Assembly: GCA_021151535.1 (NCBI GenBank)
Contig: JAGKXC010000082.1
Coordinates: 1 to 8,760 of the forward strand
Direction: 5' to 3'
DNA length: 8,760 nt
From: Sphingobacteriia bacterium
GTDB taxonomy: Bacteria; Bacteroidota; Bacteroidia; NS11-12g; UBA955
A program made the translations under genes and the position numbers. Position 1 is the stretch's first letter. Every line of letters starts with the position of its first letter. Positions 6,355-8,760 of this stretch are shown piece after piece. The notes below the pieces were generated by a model. The model was not told the DNA's origin and did not search any database. It worked only from the letters and a program-made list of their open reading frames with translations.

Positions 6355-8760
6355 TTATTTAGATACGATGAATTTTTCAGTTTTTCTTTTGCCTCGACCT
6401 TCCAGTTGGATGAAGTAATAACCAGGTCTCAAACTTTCAATGTTAATGGAATTGCTCATGCCTCCCAACGGATTGGTGGCAACTTGGCTGTTCGTGTTTG
6501 CCGTTGCATCGCCCTGTAAAATGCCATGTAATGTAACTTTGCCAGTAACATCAATAATTTGATATTTTACCCCTACATCGCCCGAAAGCAGTAAATCTGC
6601 GCCCTTTACCATTAAGTAATTATTTGCCGGATTGGGCCAAATACTTACCGCCAATTTGGATTCAATTTTTCGCGTAGCGCCAAAATTCATTTCTTTGAGT
6701 TTCAAGCTCCACATCCCTCTGCCGTGGGTAAAAAGGTACAAATACCCATCGTCGCGCATTTTCACTTCATGAATCGCAACATTGGGAACGCGGTATTCTT
6801 TTGTCCAAGTTTTGCCGCTATCCAAACTGTAATATAAGCCAAAATCGGTACCTGCAAAAAATACTTGATCAGGATTTCTCGGATCCACCGCCATCATATT
6901 TACGGGTAAACTTGGGGGTAAATCGCCCGAAATATTTGTCCAAACGGGTTTGTTTGTTGCTGAATCCAATCCAGTAACTTTCCAAACACGTGGTTGAGCA
7001 GAAATATTGGATAATGCCACAAATACCACATACGGATTTTGCGGGTGAACAGTTAAACCTTTGATATAATCGTTGGTAACAGCCGCCGGCACATAATTGT
7101 TGTAATTTACCTCTTTGCCAGGAGCAGATGTGATGCCTTTTTCGATTTTGTACATTTGGGCCGATGTACCGCCAAAATACACCACTGGATTTAAGCCTTT
7201 GCTAATACCAATTGCCTTGATTCCAGCGCGAATCACCGTATTCATTTTCTCCCAACTATTTCCCATATCGGTTGAGCGATACAAGCTTTTGTTGGTTCTA
7301 TAAAAAAGTGCAGTTTGATCGTCGGGTGCCATTGCATATAGATTGATGAAATCTACCCCTTCATCGGTAAATGCTTGTATACTGATTGAAGAAGTTGAGC
7401 TTGGATTGTTTACATTAAAATTATCCATTCTCATTGCTGTAGCGTTTTGGTAGCTCAAATAAGCAATAGTTCCATCTTCTAATCCTATATGGCAATATGC
7501 ACCATCGCCACCAAAAAAAGATTTACTTACAAACGGTTTTGCGACAACTTGAGTGCCATTGTCTTGAGCTCCGCCTATTGACGAGTTTACGCTTGGATGA
7601 AAAGCTCCAGCATAGAATTGAGTAATTCTATAACCATTATTTAAGTTTGCTATGTAGTTATCATTATTCCATCGATATTTAAAAATGCCACCGTCCGTTC
7701 CTACGATAAATTCGTTATTTGTTTGGGGAAGGTTTTGAAACGAATGATGGTCTGTATGGCCAATATTAAAGGTCGACCAATTGTTTCCACCTGATGTAGA
7801 ATAAGCAATATTCACACCTCCACAAACAATTAAATTAGAATCTATAGGTGAAACTCCAAGCATTAAACAATATGATTGATAAGACGCACCGATTTCAATG
7901 GGAATTGTTTTTTCAATCCAAGTATTACCATAATCACTGCTTTTATAAAATCTAACTGGTTTAGCGTTAAAGTCAAAACCTTCGAAAATGGCATAAGCTA
8001 CATTGGGAAATTTTGCGCAATTTCCCATTTGGATTCGGCGATAAGTGCCACCTGCTGGCATGTTAGGGAATTTCACGATGGAGAAAGTGCCAGAATCACC
8101 TGAGTTGGATGCGTAAACTTGGTTGCTTTGCATAGCTGCCAACACTCTGCCGGTAGGGAAAGCGAGCACGTCCGTTACCAATTTGTTACCACCGTTATAG
8201 ACGTTTTTCCAAGTAGTACCATGATCTGAAGTTCTGAATAAACCTTGAGTATTCGTTCCAACGTAGACGGTGTTGGAATCGCTTTTTGAATGCTCGATAT
8301 CCCAAATTTCGTTGAAGCCAATTTTCTTAATGGTACTTGCAAGTTGCGAGAAAGTTTTACCACCATCAGAAGAATAAAAAACTCCATTTCCATCTACATC
8401 GGCAGAATTTGCACGCGCTTCGCCGGTTCCATAATAAACCTCGTCGGGATTAAATGGATTCGAGGTTATACACGAGGGCATCATAGAAATTTGATGCTCG
8501 TCTAAGGGCTTCCAATTGGCACCGCCATTTTCACTGCGCCAGACACCACCTGATATTGCGCCTGCCAGCATAATTTTCTCATTGCGCGGATCAATCCATA
8601 ATGCCCTGGTTCTTCCACCAACAGAAAAAGGTCCCATTTCTACAATGGTATCAAATGGATTTTGATTGGCGCGAATGGAAACACGTTTGCGTTTGTCGTA
8701 CTCATACCAATCTTGGCGAAGCCAAGCGGGAATTTCTCCGTTGGCATCTGCTTTAGATTC
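6355..8760 (-). CDS. Secreted Asp-box (BNR/sortilin-like) beta-propeller protein with T9SS C-terminal sorting domain (5' end outside window)
   Basis: The frame is open to the right edge, so the 801 residues seen here lack the N-terminus and signal peptide; the Met at 8637 is internal, because in-frame coding continues upstream (EYDKRKRVSIRANQNPFD). GPFSVGGRTRALWIDP opens the propeller. Asp-box motifs (S/T-x-D-x-G-x-T-W type) recur about seven times, counted from that Met: SENGGANW (35-42), SDGGKTF (90), SDHGTTW (137), SDYGNTW (234), TSGGNNW (281, degenerate), TDMGNSW (456) and LDSGKTW (605). A GHTDHHSF...VGTDGGIFKY segment (293-321) is typical of VPS10/sortilin-like Bacteroidota proteins. The last hundred residues carry a type A T9SS sorting domain: VSIWPNPANNYLMVKG (664-679), IIDVTGKV, and the closing INIESLRPGYYFIQLEG...TEKFIVSK. 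The product should cross the outer membrane and be released or anchored at the surface. Asp-boxes occur in sialidases, but no catalytic set is visible, so enzyme activity is not claimed. It heads a likely three-gene transcript. Confidence 0.92.
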   Translation of the reverse strand, partial: ESKADANGEIPAWLRQDWYEYDKRKRVSIRANQNPFDTIVEMGPFSVGGRTRALWIDPRNEKIMLAGAISGGVWRSENGGANWKPLDEHQISMMPSCITSNPFNPDEVYYGTGEARANSADVDGNGVFYSSDGGKTFSQLASTIKKIGFNEIWDIEHSKSDSNTVYVGTNTQGLFRTSDHGTTWKNVYNGGNKLVTDVLAFPTGRVLAAMQSNQVYASNSGDSGTFSIVKFPNMPAGGTYRRIQMGNCAKFPNVAYAIFEGFDFNAKPVRFYKSSDYGNTWIEKTIPIEIGASYQSYCLMLGVSPIDSNLIVCGGVNIAYSTSGGNNWSTFNIGHTDHHSFQNLPQTNNEFIVGTDGGIFKYRWNNDNYIANLNNGYRITQFYAGAFHPSVNSSIGGAQDNGTQVVAKPFVSKSFFGGDGAYCHIGLEDGTIAYLSYQNATAMRMDNFNVNNPSSTSSISIQAFTDEGVDFINLYAMAPDDQTALFYRTNKSLYRSTDMGNSWEKMNTVIRAGIKAIGISKGLNPVVYFGGTSAQMYKIEKGITSAPGKEVNYNNYVPAAVTNDYIKGLTVHPQNPYVVFVALSNISAQPRVWKVTGLDSATNKPVWTNISGDLPPSLPVNMMAVDPRNPDQVFFAGTDFGLYYSLDSGKTWTKEYRVPNVAIHEVKMRDDGYLYLFTHGRGMWSLKLKEMNFGATRKIESKLAVSIWPNPANNYLMVKGADLLLSGDVGVKYQIIDVTGKVTLHGILQGDATANTNSQVATNPLGGMSNSINIESLRPGYYFIQLEGRGKRKTEKFIVSK

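Noticed and set aside
6355..8637. Calling the Asp-box protein a sialidase or glycoside hydrolase.
   Set aside because: Asp-box repeats are structural; I could not identify a sialidase catalytic Arg triad/Tyr-Glu set, and the layout fits the broad sortilin-like group.

Overview
The window carries nine protein-coding genes, packed tightly on both strands, and no RNA gene, IS element, CRISPR array or phage gene that I can see. The organism is almost certainly a member of the Bacteroidota. The evidence is an FtsK-LolA gene pair with a 2-base gap, an Omp28-type lipoprotein, a large Asp-box/sortilin-like exported protein ending in a type IX secretion (T9SS) sorting domain, and starts without clear Shine-Dalgarno sequences. 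The class cannot be fixed from this window.

Left part (1-1430, + strand): the 3' quarter of ftsK (motor core plus gamma winged helix) is followed at once by lolA, a periplasmic lipoprotein carrier. A strong symmetric hairpin at 1394-1425 ends this unit and also serves sucD, which converges from the other side. Middle-left (1450-3007, - strand): a Cys-type glutathione peroxidase with a lipoprotein-like N-terminus lies upstream of sucD (succinyl-CoA synthetase alpha, TCA cycle). Middle (3079-4907, + strand): divergent from the peroxidase are an Omp28-type lipoprotein with a CNNC thioredoxin-like motif and a complete XerC/XerD-type tyrosine recombinase with all six catalytic residues.

Right part (8760-4972, - strand): three tightly spaced genes read leftwards. 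They are a 5'-truncated T9SS cargo with about seven Asp-box repeats, a 124-residue protein of unknown function, and a family 2 glycosyltransferase whose start overlaps the unknown gene by 20 bases. They probably form one transcript.

Most of the window is ordinary Bacteroidota housekeeping and cell-envelope content, and I see no clear novel system. The points most worth a second look are: an abrupt reversal of G/C strand bias inside the glycosyltransferase gene, about 0.5 kb past xerD; the unknown small protein coupled to a T9SS cargo and a glycosyltransferase; and two lipoprotein-like N-termini (Omp28-type and peroxidase) that bear on where those redox-type proteins sit.
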